Positions 9,301-18,238 of a DNA stretch of 64,000 nt are shown here, piece by piece (positions within the stretch are counted from its first letter, which is position 1; the number at the start of each line of letters is the position of its first letter). Both the position numbers and the translations under genes were made by a program. Source of the DNA: Larkinella knui. Its GTDB lineage: Bacteria > Bacteroidota > Bacteroidia > Cytophagales > Spirosomataceae. The DNA is taken from positions 1,240,001 through 1,304,000 of the forward strand of contig NZ_RQJP01000001.1 of NCBI RefSeq assembly GCF_003858645.1, written 5' to 3'. A model generated the notes under the pieces. The model searched no databases and was not told the DNA's origin. It was given only the letters and a program-made list of their open reading frames with translations.

Positions 9301-11961
9301 TCATGAAAACAGTCCTAGTTGTTTAGTCGAATTCTCGGCTCCGGCGTCTTCGATTTCGGTCGTTTCGTCGGTTGGCTCTTCCGTTTCCGGTTCGACGACG
9401 ATTAAGTTAGGAGTTATCGTCCTATTTTCCGCTATATCCCGCTCATTATTCCGTCGTGGGGGCAGTAATTTCACTTCTTTAACCTTGGCAAACGGTAGTT
9501 TTGCTCCCAGGGCTTTCCAGCCACGGACGTCGATAAAGCCTTCTGGCTCCAGCACCATCTTTTCGAGAGGCCCTTTGTCTTTCATCTGATGGGCAATCTC
9601 GAATCGGGGAAACCGGTCCGCCGTCACCGCCAGCAGCTTCGATCCTTTGGTGTCGCCAATGAAACTGAATTTCTTGTCCTGCGTCGTGGTTTCAACCTTA
9701 AACCGCTTCACATAATGCGACTTCTGGTTCACTTCGTAATAAACCGCCGACAGAATCCGTTCGCCATCGAACTTCTCGAGCACGGCAATTTCGGAAGGCT
9801 CATACCGGTTGGTCAGGTTGTAGTTGGTCAACTCGTACTGCCCATCTTTATAGACGACTAAAATGCTCGCACCGTTGTCGAAATTGCCTAAATATTTTCC
9901 GCGTTCGTCGCGGTTCAGGCGGCCCAGGTGTTCATCATACCAGATATCGACACCGCCGAGCGTTGAAACACCACCCGACTTCAGGCTGACTTTTCGCACG
10001 GGATATTTAGTGACAATGTTACCCTGAGCGGAGCGGTTTTTGATGCCAACTTCCGCAAAATTGTAATCGAACTGCTTGATCTTGGCCGAACTCTGGGCCG
10101 TCAGATTAATCGTAACAACTTCCGCTTCACCGTTATCATTGGCGGAAAACCACAGTACCTTCGACTTGGGATTTCCCATGGTCAGATCATATTCCCGGTC
10201 GCGCGTAACGGCGGTCACACTGAACCGTTTCGCCATGGTGATGCCCGATTTTCCGTCCAGATACAGGAGATTATAGACTTTCCGTTCGTCGTTTTTCTTG
10301 AAAACCGAGCAGTAAATAATGTCCTTGCCAACGAAGGTTTTATCCTGAATTTTGGTCACCAGACACTTGCCATCGCGTCGGAACACGATGATGTCGTCAA
10401 TATCGGAGCAGTCGGACACAAACTCGTCTTTCTTCAAACCGGAGCCCACAAAACCGCCTTCCCGATCGACGTAAAGTTTGGCATTGGCAGCCGCTACGAC
10501 ATTGGCCGAGATGGTGTTGAACGCCCGAATTTCGGTTTTTCGTTCGCGTCCTTTGCCGTATTTCCGGAGTAAATCCTTGTAATAATTGATGGCATACCGC
10601 GTCAGATTGGCCAGATTGTCGTCTACTTCGGCCAATTCCTGTTCCAGTCTCCGCATCAACTCTTCGGCTTTGAAGCCATCGTATTTGGAAATCCGCTTGA
10701 TCCGGATTTCGGTTAAACGCAGCAGATCGTCCTGCGTGATTTCGCGATAAAACTGCTTTTTAAACGGTTTTAACCCTTTGTCGATGGTTTCAAGAACGGC
10801 CTCGAACGTTTCGCACTCTTCAATTTTGCGGTAAATGCGGTTTTCAATGAAAATCTTTTCGAGCGAACTATACAGCAGTTTTTCCAGCAACTCGGCCCGT
10901 CGGATTTGCAATTCCCGTTCGAGTAGTTCAACCGTTTGCTGCGTGTTTACCCGAAGAATGTCCGTAACCGTAACAAAATGCGGTTTGTCCTTAATAATAA
11001 CGCAGGCATTGGGCGATACCGACACTTCGCACTCGGTAAAGGCGTACAAGGCATCGATGGTGATATCGGGCGAAACGCCGGGCGCCAGGTGAACGTGGAT
11101 TTCAACATCTTTCGACGTTAAATCTTCCACTTTCTTTATTTTTATTTTACCGTCATCGTTGGCCTTAATGATCGAATCCTTGATGGACGTCGTCGTTGTG
11201 CCGAACGGTATTTCGCGAATAATCAGCGTTTTCTTATCAAATTCTTCAATTTTGGCCCGGATCCGCGCTTTGCCACCGCGACAGCCATCGTTGTAGTTGC
11301 TGACGTCGATGTAACCGCCAGTCAAAAAGTCGGGATACAAGGTTACCGGTTTGTCTTTCAGAATACTGATCGACGCTTCAATCAGTTCTATGAAGTTGTG
11401 CGGCAGTATTTTGGTTGATAAACCAACGGCGATGCCTTCCACGCCCATGGCCAGCAGCAGCGGGAATTTGACGGGCAATGTAACCGGCTCTTTTTTCCGG
11501 CCGTCATACGACAGTTGCCACTCGGTGGTTTGGGGGTTAAAAATGACATCGTTACCAAACTTCGACAGCCGGACTTCGATGTAACGCGGAGCCGCAGCGC
11601 CGTCGCCAGTTCGGATGTCACCCCAGTTGCCCTGCGTATCGAACACCAGGTTTTTCTGTCCGATGGTCGTCAGGGCGTCGCCGATGGAAGCGTCGCCATG
11701 CGGGTGATATTGCATGGTTTGCCCGATGACGTTCGCGACTTTATTAAAACGCCCGTCGTCCATTTCTTTCAGGGCGTGCAGAATCCGGCGTTGCACCGGT
11801 TTCAGCCCATCTTCAACGGCCGGAACCGCTCGTTCCAGAATGACGTAGGATGCGTACTCTAAAAACCAGTTTTCGTAAAGGCCCGACACCACGGTTTGCT
11901 GGTGTAAGGTGTTTTCATTTTGATCTTCCGGTAAATCAGTTGGGTCCAGAATTTCGCTCAT
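9301..11961 (-). CDS. parC: DNA topoisomerase IV subunit A (ParC)
   Basis: 886 residues. The breakage-reunion domain contains the quinolone-region motif HPHGDASIGDAL (residues 87-97) and the catalytic tyrosine in AAPRYIEV (Tyr127). A long C-terminal beta-pinwheel-like region and an acidic tail (VEPETEEPTDETTEIEDAG) follow. The overall form is that of the ParC-type A subunit of Bacteroidota. I see no QRRRGGKG-like GyrA box, which argues for ParC over GyrA. It relaxes and decatenates chromosomes together with ParE, which is not in this window. The downstream SanA-like gene is directly coupled. Confidence 0.9.
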   Translation of the reverse strand: MSEILDPTDLPEDQNENTLHQQTVVSGLYENWFLEYASYVILERAVPAVEDGLKPVQRRILHALKEMDDGRFNKVANVIGQTMQYHPHGDASIGDALTTIGQKNLVFDTQGNWGDIRTGDGAAAPRYIEVRLSKFGNDVIFNPQTTEWQLSYDGRKKEPVTLPVKFPLLLAMGVEGIAVGLSTKILPHNFIELIEASISILKDKPVTLYPDFLTGGYIDVSNYNDGCRGGKARIRAKIEEFDKKTLIIREIPFGTTTTSIKDSIIKANDDGKIKIKKVEDLTSKDVEIHVHLAPGVSPDITIDALYAFTECEVSVSPNACVIIKDKPHFVTVTDILRVNTQQTVELLERELQIRRAELLEKLLYSSLEKIFIENRIYRKIEECETFEAVLETIDKGLKPFKKQFYREITQDDLLRLTEIRIKRISKYDGFKAEELMRRLEQELAEVDDNLANLTRYAINYYKDLLRKYGKGRERKTEIRAFNTISANVVAAANAKLYVDREGGFVGSGLKKDEFVSDCSDIDDIIVFRRDGKCLVTKIQDKTFVGKDIIYCSVFKKNDERKVYNLLYLDGKSGITMAKRFSVTAVTRDREYDLTMGNPKSKVLWFSANDNGEAEVVTINLTAQSSAKIKQFDYNFAEVGIKNRSAQGNIVTKYPVRKVSLKSGGVSTLGGVDIWYDEHLGRLNRDERGKYLGNFDNGASILVVYKDGQYELTNYNLTNRYEPSEIAVLEKFDGERILSAVYYEVNQKSHYVKRFKVETTTQDKKFSFIGDTKGSKLLAVTADRFPRFEIAHQMKDKGPLEKMVLEPEGFIDVRGWKALGAKLPFAKVKEVKLLPPRRNNERDIAENRTITPNLIVVEPETEEPTDETTEIEDAGAENSTKQLGLFS

Positions 11962-12303
11962 TCGAATGGGTACGGATAAAACTCGATGGTAAATGCTATC
12001 GTATTGAATGGGTCGGCGGGTAAAAATGATCCGTCGATAGCTTCATAAAGATACAATAGTTTTTGAGAAAACAGGCCTGAATTGGTTAAAATGCAGGATT
12101 TAGGCCGTTTACTGAAGCATCTTTATGCCGCTGGATTTGAAACGTGCAAACGGAGTGCCGGTTTTTTAGCTATATCGAAAAGGTCCGGCTTCCAGCTTCT
12201 CAAATGCTTTGGTCGTATTCATATTTGTGATCCATTTTATATGATACTTGTATCACAAATATAATAATTTTCAAATAGAATGACAGCCTTTTTTCAGGCA
12301 TTT
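11962..12303. other. 342-nt gene-free region upstream of parC
   Basis: No convincing coding sequence: a 60-codon plus-strand frame at 12082-12264 has no family features and codon use unlike the neighbours. The region holds the presumed parC promoter and the inverted repeats described at 12221-12262. It also receives the 3' end of the NUDIX gene, which stops at 12304 on the same strand. Confidence 0.6.
12221..12262. promoter_or_regulatory. Nested inverted repeats, probable operator/promoter of parC
   Basis: ATATTTGTGAT (12221-12231) is repeated inversely as ATCACAAATAT (12252-12262). Overlapping the right arm is a second palindrome, TGATAC-TT-GTATCA (12242-12255). On the minus strand the right arm also reads TATATTTG (12263-12256), matching the Bacteroidota -7 box TAnnTTTG, about 290 nt before parC. 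A regulator covering its own promoter would fit. Lack of GC-rich arms argues against a simple NUDIX terminator. Confidence 0.4.
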
Positions 12304-12942
12304 TTACTTCGGTACTGAATTAATAACCGTCAGTAATTCGCTGATCATCATGGCAGTTGCGCCCCAGACTTTAAAACCCTGAATCTGGTAAAAAGGCGCG
12401 TCGATCAGGGTGCCTTTAATTTCAATGGCGTTTTCCCCAATAATCGTTTCGTCCATCAATTCGTCTAACGATACCTCGACAACGTGCTCGACCTCACGTG
12501 GGTCCGGGTAGAAATCCGGGCGGTAGGGAAGAATGCCCACTACGGGCTGAACGTAAAAGTTACTGGGTGGAATGTAAATTTCCGTCAGCTTGCCCAGGAC
12601 TTTCACGTCGGTTACCCGAATCCCGACTTCTTCCTGCGCTTCCCGCAAGGCGGTCCGAATCAGATTTTCGTCGCTCCGTTCCATGCGTCCGCCCGGAAAA
12701 GCCATCTGGCCCGCATGAACGCCGTCGTATTGCGGGCGTAAGATCAGGGGAAGGTAAATCGAATCCTGATACGGATAAAAAACGATCAGAACCGCACTCC
12801 GCCGAGTTCGTTCATTCGGTTGCATAGCCATGCGTAACCGCGATCGGGAGGCCATTTTCAGATGGGCTTCCGGACCGGGCAGCGGTTCGGCCAACCGTTC
12901 CCGCAGGGCGTTGGCAAAGCTATGAAACGAAGGTTCAAGCAT
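12304..12942 (-). CDS. NUDIX hydrolase, CoA pyrophosphatase type
   Basis: 212 residues from the ATG at 12942; the longer open frame upstream lies inside the FAD-dehydrogenase gene and is not used. The Nudix box GGRMERSDENLIRTALREAQEEVG is complete around residues 84-107. It is preceded by HAGQMAFPGG, which together with the LxLR-x-H spacing is the signature of the NudL/YeaB CoA-pyrophosphatase branch. The enzyme likely cleaves CoA or acyl-CoA to phosphopantetheine and 3',5'-ADP. Its start overlaps the stop of the upstream FAD gene by 8 nt, so the two form one operon. Confidence 0.88.
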   Translation of the reverse strand: MLEPSFHSFANALRERLAEPLPGPEAHLKMASRSRLRMAMQPNERTRRSAVLIVFYPYQDSIYLPLILRPQYDGVHAGQMAFPGGRMERSDENLIRTALREAQEEVGIRVTDVKVLGKLTEIYIPPSNFYVQPVVGILPYRPDFYPDPREVEHVVEVSLDELMDETIIGENAIEIKGTLIDAPFYQIQGFKVWGATAMMISELLTVINSVPK

Positions 12943-14524
12943 AGCGTTTAATAAGTTGTTCCGCACATTTTTCGCCGTCCATGGCTGCCGAGACGATACC
13001 ACCGGCGTAACCCGCACCTTCACTACACGGAAAAAGCCGCCGAATCTGCACGTGTTCGAGCGTATCCGGATGGCGGGGAATCCGGACGGGCGACGACGTG
13101 CGGCTTTCGACCCCAATTAGCTGCGCATCATTCGTAACGTATCCGCGCATGGAAAGGCCGAATTGCTTCAGCCCGGCTTTCAGGGGAGCGGCAATGGCTT
13201 CCGGCAATACCGTGCTCATTTCGACCGGTTTCAAACCGGGTTGATAGGAGGTTGGTAGCAACTGGCTGGAAATCCGGCCGTTTACGTAATCCGAAACCCG
13301 TTGCGCGGGCGCGGTCTGGTTGCCACCTGCCAGTTGGCAGGCCCGCTGTTCGAGCTCTTTCTGGTATTGCAAACCGGCCAGCGGACCATACGCCCGATAC
13401 GGCTTCAAATCGTTTTCATGAATAGCCACCACCAGACCTGAGTTCGCAAATTTCGAATCCCGGCGTGAGGGCGACATGCCATTGACCACCAGCTCGCCCG
13501 GTGCGGTGGCCGCCGGAACAATAAAACCACCCGGACACATGCAAAACGAAAACACTCCCCGCTCAACGCCTTTGTGACGAGTTTGGGTCACCAGACTATA
13601 CGAAGCCGCGGGTAAATAATCGCCCCGATCAGGCCGGTGGTACTGAATCCGATCGATAAACGATTGCTGGTGTTCGATCCGGACGCCCATTGCAAAAGGC
13701 TTGCTTTCGATGGTTATACCTTTCCGGTGCAATAAACTGAACACGTCGCGTGCCGAATGACCGGTTGCCAGAATGACGCCCAGCCCCGTTAACTCATCGC
13801 CCCGATCCGTTACAACGCCTTTGATTTCATTTTGTTCAACGAGTAAATCGACCATGCGGGTATCAAACCGGATTTCTCCGCCCGCATCGATAATGCTCTG
13901 TCGCAGAGCCACCACCACATCCGGCAACTTGTTGGTGCCGATGTGCGGGTGGGCGTCCACCAGAATCTGGTCCGTTGCGCCATGAGCGACCAAAATTTCG
14001 AGAATCCGGCGAACATCGCCCCGTTTTTTGGAACGGGTGTAGAGTTTGCCGTCGGAATACGTTCCGGCACCGCCTTCACCGAAGCAATAGTTGGATTCCG
14101 GATTGACAATGTGATCTTTATTAATAGCCGCCAGATCCCGCCGACGCGCCCGGACATCGCTGCCCCGTTCCAGCACTACCGGCCGGATTCCCAGTTCAAT
14201 CAGCCGCAATGCCGCGAACAACCCGGCCGGACCCGCCCCGACGACAATCACATCCCGGGCCTGACTGACATCCGGATACCTGCGCTGGTAGGCGATCAGT
14301 GGACGCGGTTTTTCGCCAACATACACTTCCGCATCGATGTGTACTTTTACCTGACGGGAACGGGCATCGATGGACTGGCGAAGTTTGCGAACAATGGGAC
14401 GCTCCGGTTCCACCCCAATCAGCAGATCGGGCGGAAGGTGCAATCGGTTATAGACTTCCCGCTCGAAAGCCGGGTCGTCAAAGGCAATTTCCGGATCGAG
14501 GGTTAACGAAAGCGAATGAATCAT
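12935..14524 (-). CDS. FAD-dependent dehydrogenase (COG2509-like)
   Basis: 529 residues. After about 90 N-terminal residues (a small alpha/beta cap typical of this group) comes the dinucleotide-binding motif VVGAGPAGLFAALRLIELG (residues 94-112). A glycine-rich FGEGGAGTYSDGKLYTR segment and a C-terminal EGAGYAGGIVSAAMDG FAD-binding motif follow. The length and motifs match the uncharacterised FAD-dependent dehydrogenases of COG2509 (about 520 residues). Substrate and acceptor are unknown. It is the first gene of a two-gene unit with the NUDIX hydrolase. Confidence 0.85.
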   Translation of the reverse strand: MIHSLSLTLDPEIAFDDPAFEREVYNRLHLPPDLLIGVEPERPIVRKLRQSIDARSRQVKVHIDAEVYVGEKPRPLIAYQRRYPDVSQARDVIVVGAGPAGLFAALRLIELGIRPVVLERGSDVRARRRDLAAINKDHIVNPESNYCFGEGGAGTYSDGKLYTRSKKRGDVRRILEILVAHGATDQILVDAHPHIGTNKLPDVVVALRQSIIDAGGEIRFDTRMVDLLVEQNEIKGVVTDRGDELTGLGVILATGHSARDVFSLLHRKGITIESKPFAMGVRIEHQQSFIDRIQYHRPDRGDYLPAASYSLVTQTRHKGVERGVFSFCMCPGGFIVPAATAPGELVVNGMSPSRRDSKFANSGLVVAIHENDLKPYRAYGPLAGLQYQKELEQRACQLAGGNQTAPAQRVSDYVNGRISSQLLPTSYQPGLKPVEMSTVLPEAIAAPLKAGLKQFGLSMRGYVTNDAQLIGVESRTSSPVRIPRHPDTLEHVQIRRLFPCSEGAGYAGGIVSAAMDGEKCAEQLIKRYA

Positions 14525-14843
14525 AGACTAAATTTCCTAGTATGTCAACACCACGATGGTGTTCCAGGTTCGCGGCTAATTCTTATATTATTTAAGTAAT
14601 TTATGGTAAAATTAGTCAATTCAGGAAATATATGAGGGATCGAACCCGGTCGGCAGCTCAAGGCACCCACCACAATGGCAGTCAGGGCTCAGCGCGAATC
14701 TTCGAAAAACCTCGGCACATGTTGATCAATTGGAAAAAACCGCACTACTTTTACCAACGTTTCAAGCGTATCTGAAACCGTACGAACTTTGGTTCTCACC
14801 CCGTCGAAGACCCTGGCAAGACGGGACAACAATCGTTTTCTCA
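14525..14843. other. 319-nt divergent intergenic region before the GH29 gene
   Basis: This region separates the minus-strand FAD dehydrogenase from the plus-strand fucosidase. Near the FAD start lies the hairpin AACACCA-CGA-TGGTGTT (14547-14563), followed by an AT-rich stretch (14581-14630) that could hold promoters. An upstream in-frame extension of the fucosidase to 14730 is open but lacks a signal peptide and is judged non-coding. No RNA gene was recognised. Confidence 0.5.
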
Positions 14844-16922
14844 ATGAAAAAAATCTTCTGTTTACTGTTACTCAGTTCATTATCCGTACTTGCCCAGAAA
14901 ACCGCTCCTCCGGCTCCCTACGGAGCTTTGCCCAGCCCCCAGCAGGTGCAATGGCAGCAGCTGGAATATTACATGTTTATACACTTTGGTCCGAATACAT
15001 TCACGAACAAAGAATGGGGACACGGGGATGAAGATCCAAAGGTATTCAATCCGACGCATTTGGACGCCCGCCAGTGGGCGCGAACGGCCAAAGCGGCTGG
15101 TATGAAAGCCATCATCATCACGGCAAAACACCACGACGGGTTTTGCCTGTGGCCGAGTAAATTTAGTAAACATACCGTTCGGGAGAGCGCGTGGAAAAAC
15201 GGCCAGGGCGATGTTCTGCGTGAACTATCCAATGCCTGCAAGGAATACGGTTTGAAGTTCGGTGTTTACCTGTCGCCCTGGGACCGCAACCACCCGGCGT
15301 ATGGAACGCCCGAGTACAACCAGATTTTTGCCAACACGCTCGACGAGGTACTGAGCAGTTATGGTGACGTTTTTGAACAATGGTTCGACGGCGCCAATGG
15401 CGAAGGGCCCAACGGAAAGCGGCAGGAATACGACTGGAATCTGTTTCGCGGAGTCGTTTATAAGCACCAGCCGAAAGCCATAATTTTCAGTGATATTGGT
15501 CCGGGATGTCGCTGGATGGGAAATGAATCCGGTATTGCCGGCGAAACCAACTGGTCTACCCTGAACACCGATGGTTTTGGCATGGGCAGTGCCGCTCCTT
15601 CGACACAGGTGTTGAATACCGGCAATGAAAACGGGAAATACTGGATTCCGGCGGAGGTGGATGTTTCGATTCGGCCGGGTTGGTTTTACAGTCCCGATAC
15701 GGACGACCGGGTAAAAACCCTGACGCATTTAATGAAGATTTATCATTCGTCGGTAGGCCGCAATGGAAATTTACTGCTCAATGTGCCGGTTTCGCGCGAA
15801 GGGCTGATTCATCCCAACGACTCCACCCGTTTGATGGAGTTTCGAAAAACCGTCGATGAATCGTTCAAAACGAACCTGGCCATCGGCAAAACGGTGACGA
15901 CCTCGGCGTTTCGGGGAAATGACAACCAATTTGCGGCCAGTAATCTGGTGGATGGAAAATACGACTCGTACTGGACCACCGACGATGCCGTTCGCCAGGC
16001 TTCTTTTGTGGTCGATCTCGGCAAATCCACGGAAATAAACCGGGTTGTCCTGCAGGAATACATTCCGTTGGGGCAGCGGGTTAAGTCGTTCAAGATCGAA
16101 GCCTGGAATGGCAAACAGTTCGAAACCATCGATCAGCAAACGACCATTGGCTACAAGCGAATTCTGGCTTTCCCGACCCTGAAAACCGCTAAAGTGCGGG
16201 TGACGATCCTGGAGGCCAACGCCTGCCCGGTTTTGTCAGCGGTTGGTATTTACAAAGCGCCCGAACTGTTGTCGAATCCGGAAATTGCCCGTAACAAACA
16301 GGGCTTGGTGACGATTACTTCGGAAGTTGCCGATCCGGTAATCCGGTATACAACCGACGGAACCGAACCCACGCTGGCGTCGGCCCGGTATACGACGCCC
16401 TTCACCTATGCCAAAGGGGGGACGATCAAGGCCAAAGCTTTTATCAAAAACGGGGCAGAGTCGTCGGAAACCATACCGGCCACGTTCGATATGGCACCGG
16501 AGAAATGGTCGGTAGTTGGCGAGGAAAGCGGCCGGAATTCGGCAAACCGGGCAATTGACTCAAACCCGGGCACCATCTGGCAAACCGCCCGGCAGGAGGG
16601 AAGTAAAAAACATCCGCACGAACTGGTGATCAATCTGGGCGAATCCCTGACGCTGAAAGGATTTACGTATACGCCCCGGCAGGACGGGCAAACCGGCGGC
16701 ACGATTTACCAGTACAGCTTTTATGTGAGCGAAAACGGGTCCGACTGGAAACCGGTGTTTGAAAACAGCGCCTTCGCGAACATAAAAAATAATCCGGTCA
16801 AGCAGGAGGTGCCTTTTTCGGCCCCCCAGAAAGCCCGGTTTATCAAACTGGTAGCGTTGTCTTCAGTCAACGAAAATGAGAACTGGGCGTCGGCAGCGGA
16901 GGTTGGCGTGCTCCTCAGGTAA
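14844..16922 (+). CDS. Alpha-L-fucosidase, GH29, with F5/8C and CHB domains
   Basis: 692 residues from the ATG at 14844, which opens a clear signal peptide (MKKIFCLLLLSSLSVLAQ). The GH29 barrel spans about 30-340 and contains FIHFGPNTFTNKEWGHGDEDP, the KHHDGFCLWPS motif and the predicted nucleophile Asp182 in EQWFDGANGEG. The sequence is of the subfamily-B type. It is followed by a first F5/8C (discoidin) domain at about 345-475, a chitobiase-type C-terminal domain at about 490-560 (IRYTTDGTEPT), and a second F5/8C-like domain to the end. The enzyme should release alpha-L-fucose from glycans in the periplasm or at the surface. It is followed 12 nt later by an acyl-CoA dehydrogenase. Confidence 0.93.
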   Translation: MKKIFCLLLLSSLSVLAQKTAPPAPYGALPSPQQVQWQQLEYYMFIHFGPNTFTNKEWGHGDEDPKVFNPTHLDARQWARTAKAAGMKAIIITAKHHDGFCLWPSKFSKHTVRESAWKNGQGDVLRELSNACKEYGLKFGVYLSPWDRNHPAYGTPEYNQIFANTLDEVLSSYGDVFEQWFDGANGEGPNGKRQEYDWNLFRGVVYKHQPKAIIFSDIGPGCRWMGNESGIAGETNWSTLNTDGFGMGSAAPSTQVLNTGNENGKYWIPAEVDVSIRPGWFYSPDTDDRVKTLTHLMKIYHSSVGRNGNLLLNVPVSREGLIHPNDSTRLMEFRKTVDESFKTNLAIGKTVTTSAFRGNDNQFAASNLVDGKYDSYWTTDDAVRQASFVVDLGKSTEINRVVLQEYIPLGQRVKSFKIEAWNGKQFETIDQQTTIGYKRILAFPTLKTAKVRVTILEANACPVLSAVGIYKAPELLSNPEIARNKQGLVTITSEVADPVIRYTTDGTEPTLASARYTTPFTYAKGGTIKAKAFIKNGAESSETIPATFDMAPEKWSVVGEESGRNSANRAIDSNPGTIWQTARQEGSKKHPHELVINLGESLTLKGFTYTPRQDGQTGGTIYQYSFYVSENGSDWKPVFENSAFANIKNNPVKQEVPFSAPQKARFIKLVALSSVNENENWASAAEVGVLLR

Positions 16923-16934
16923 TTAAATTCAGCC

Positions 16935-18125
16935 ATGTCGACTCTTCACCGCGCCCCGGCTTTTGAAGCGCCGGATTTTTACGAAATCGATGATCTGCTG
17001 AGCGACGACCAGAAGCTGGTTCGGTCGTCGATGCGGGATTTTGTAAACCGGGAAATCAGCCCCATCATCGAGGATTGCGCCCAGCGTGCCGAATTTCCGG
17101 CTTTTCTCGTACCCAAATTGGGCGAAATTGGAGCATTTGGTCCCACCATTCCGGCGGAATACGGTGGTGGCGGACTGGATTCCATTTCATACGGTTTGAT
17201 GATGCAGGAAATTGAGCGGGGCGATTCGGGCCTTCGTTCGTGTGTTTCGGTGCAAAGTTCGCTGGTGATGTGGCCTATTTATACGTACGGTTCCGAAGAC
17301 CAGAAGCGCAAGTATTTGCCCAGGCTGGCAACGGGCGAACTGCTGGGCTGTTTTGGTCTGACCGAACCCGACCACGGTTCCAATCCCGCCGGTATGCAGA
17401 CGTCGTTTGTGGAACACAGCGATCATTACCTGCTCAACGGCTCCAAACTGTGGATCACCAATTCGCCGGTGGCTGATGTCGCCGTGGTTTGGGCCAAAAA
17501 TGAGCAGGGGCGCGTCCGGGGTTTACTGGTCGATCGTGGCCTGGAAGGCTTCTCGACGCCCGAAATTCATTCCAAGTGGTCGTTGCGGGCCAGCGCCACG
17601 GGCGAGCTGGTGTTTCAGGATGTGAAAGTGCCCAAAGAAAATCTATTGCCCGAAACCGACGGAATCAAAAGCCCGCTGCGTTGTCTCGATCAGGCGCGGT
17701 ACGGTATTGCCTGGGGTGTAGTGGGGGCGGCAATGGATTGTTATGATTCGGCCCGTCGGTACGCGCTGGAGCGGCAGCAGTTTGGAAAGCCCATAGCGGC
17801 CTTTCAACTCGTACAGAAGAAACTGGCGGAAATGCTCACTGAAATCACCCGGGCGCAATTGATTTGCTGGCGGTTGGGCACGTTGAAAAATGCCGGAAAG
17901 GCAACCACGGCCCAAATTTCACTGGCAAAACGGAACAATGTCGAAATGGCGCTGAATGTGGTTCGGGAAGCCCGGCAAATCCACGGAGCCATGGGGATTT
18001 CGGGCGAATACCCGATCATGCGGCACCTGATGAACCTCGAATCAGTGGTCACCTACGAAGGAACGCACGACATTCACCTGCTGATTTTAGGCAACGAAAT
18101 TACCGGAATCCCCGCTTTTAAATGA
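16935..18125 (+). CDS. Acyl-CoA dehydrogenase, glutaryl-CoA dehydrogenase-like
   Basis: 396 residues, full length for the family. FAD-binding signatures GCFGLTEPDHGSNPAGM and WITNSPVADVAVVWAK are present. The C-terminal VTYEGTHDIHLLILG places the catalytic base at Glu375, the position used by glutaryl-CoA dehydrogenases (YEGTxDIH). The likely reaction is oxidation and decarboxylation of glutaryl-CoA to crotonyl-CoA in lysine or tryptophan breakdown; another short-chain substrate cannot be excluded. It is convergent with the XRE regulator at 18239-19720. Confidence 0.88.
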   Translation: MSTLHRAPAFEAPDFYEIDDLLSDDQKLVRSSMRDFVNREISPIIEDCAQRAEFPAFLVPKLGEIGAFGPTIPAEYGGGGLDSISYGLMMQEIERGDSGLRSCVSVQSSLVMWPIYTYGSEDQKRKYLPRLATGELLGCFGLTEPDHGSNPAGMQTSFVEHSDHYLLNGSKLWITNSPVADVAVVWAKNEQGRVRGLLVDRGLEGFSTPEIHSKWSLRASATGELVFQDVKVPKENLLPETDGIKSPLRCLDQARYGIAWGVVGAAMDCYDSARRYALERQQFGKPIAAFQLVQKKLAEMLTEITRAQLICWRLGTLKNAGKATTAQISLAKRNNVEMALNVVREARQIHGAMGISGEYPIMRHLMNLESVVTYEGTHDIHLLILGNEITGIPAFK

Positions 18126-18238
18126 GTTAAGAATGAAGAGTTAAAAGCCGCCCGTACGTTTGGCTCACTCATTAAACCGAACAGAAAACATGCGTCAGCC
18201 AATTCTTAACCTCTTAACTTTTAATTCTTAACTTTTCC
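18126..18238. repeat. Convergent-gene intergenic repeat element with 16-nt shared core
   Basis: This fills the gap between two convergent genes. GTTAAGAAT (18126-18134) is inverted as ATTCTTAAC at 18202-18210 and again at 18224-18232. An inner pair TTGGCT (18160-18165) / AGCCAA (18197-18202) brackets a 31-nt loop. The loop ends in AAACATGCGTCAGCCA (18186-18201), which recurs exactly at 44461-44476 in an otherwise different inverted repeat. It may also act as a bidirectional transcription stop. Confidence 0.5.

Noticed and set aside
9301-11961. Reading as gyrA
   Set aside because: The C-terminal region lacks a visible GyrA box and the gene has the ParC-type length and acidic tail; ParC is preferred though not proven without a search.
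12082-12264. 60-codon plus-strand frame in the gap before parC
   Set aside because: It overlaps the inverted repeats and shows no similarity to known small proteins.
12943-13116. Upstream extension of the NUDIX gene
   Set aside because: The extension lies inside the FAD dehydrogenase gene; the ATG at 12942 gives a normal CoA-pyrophosphatase N-terminus.
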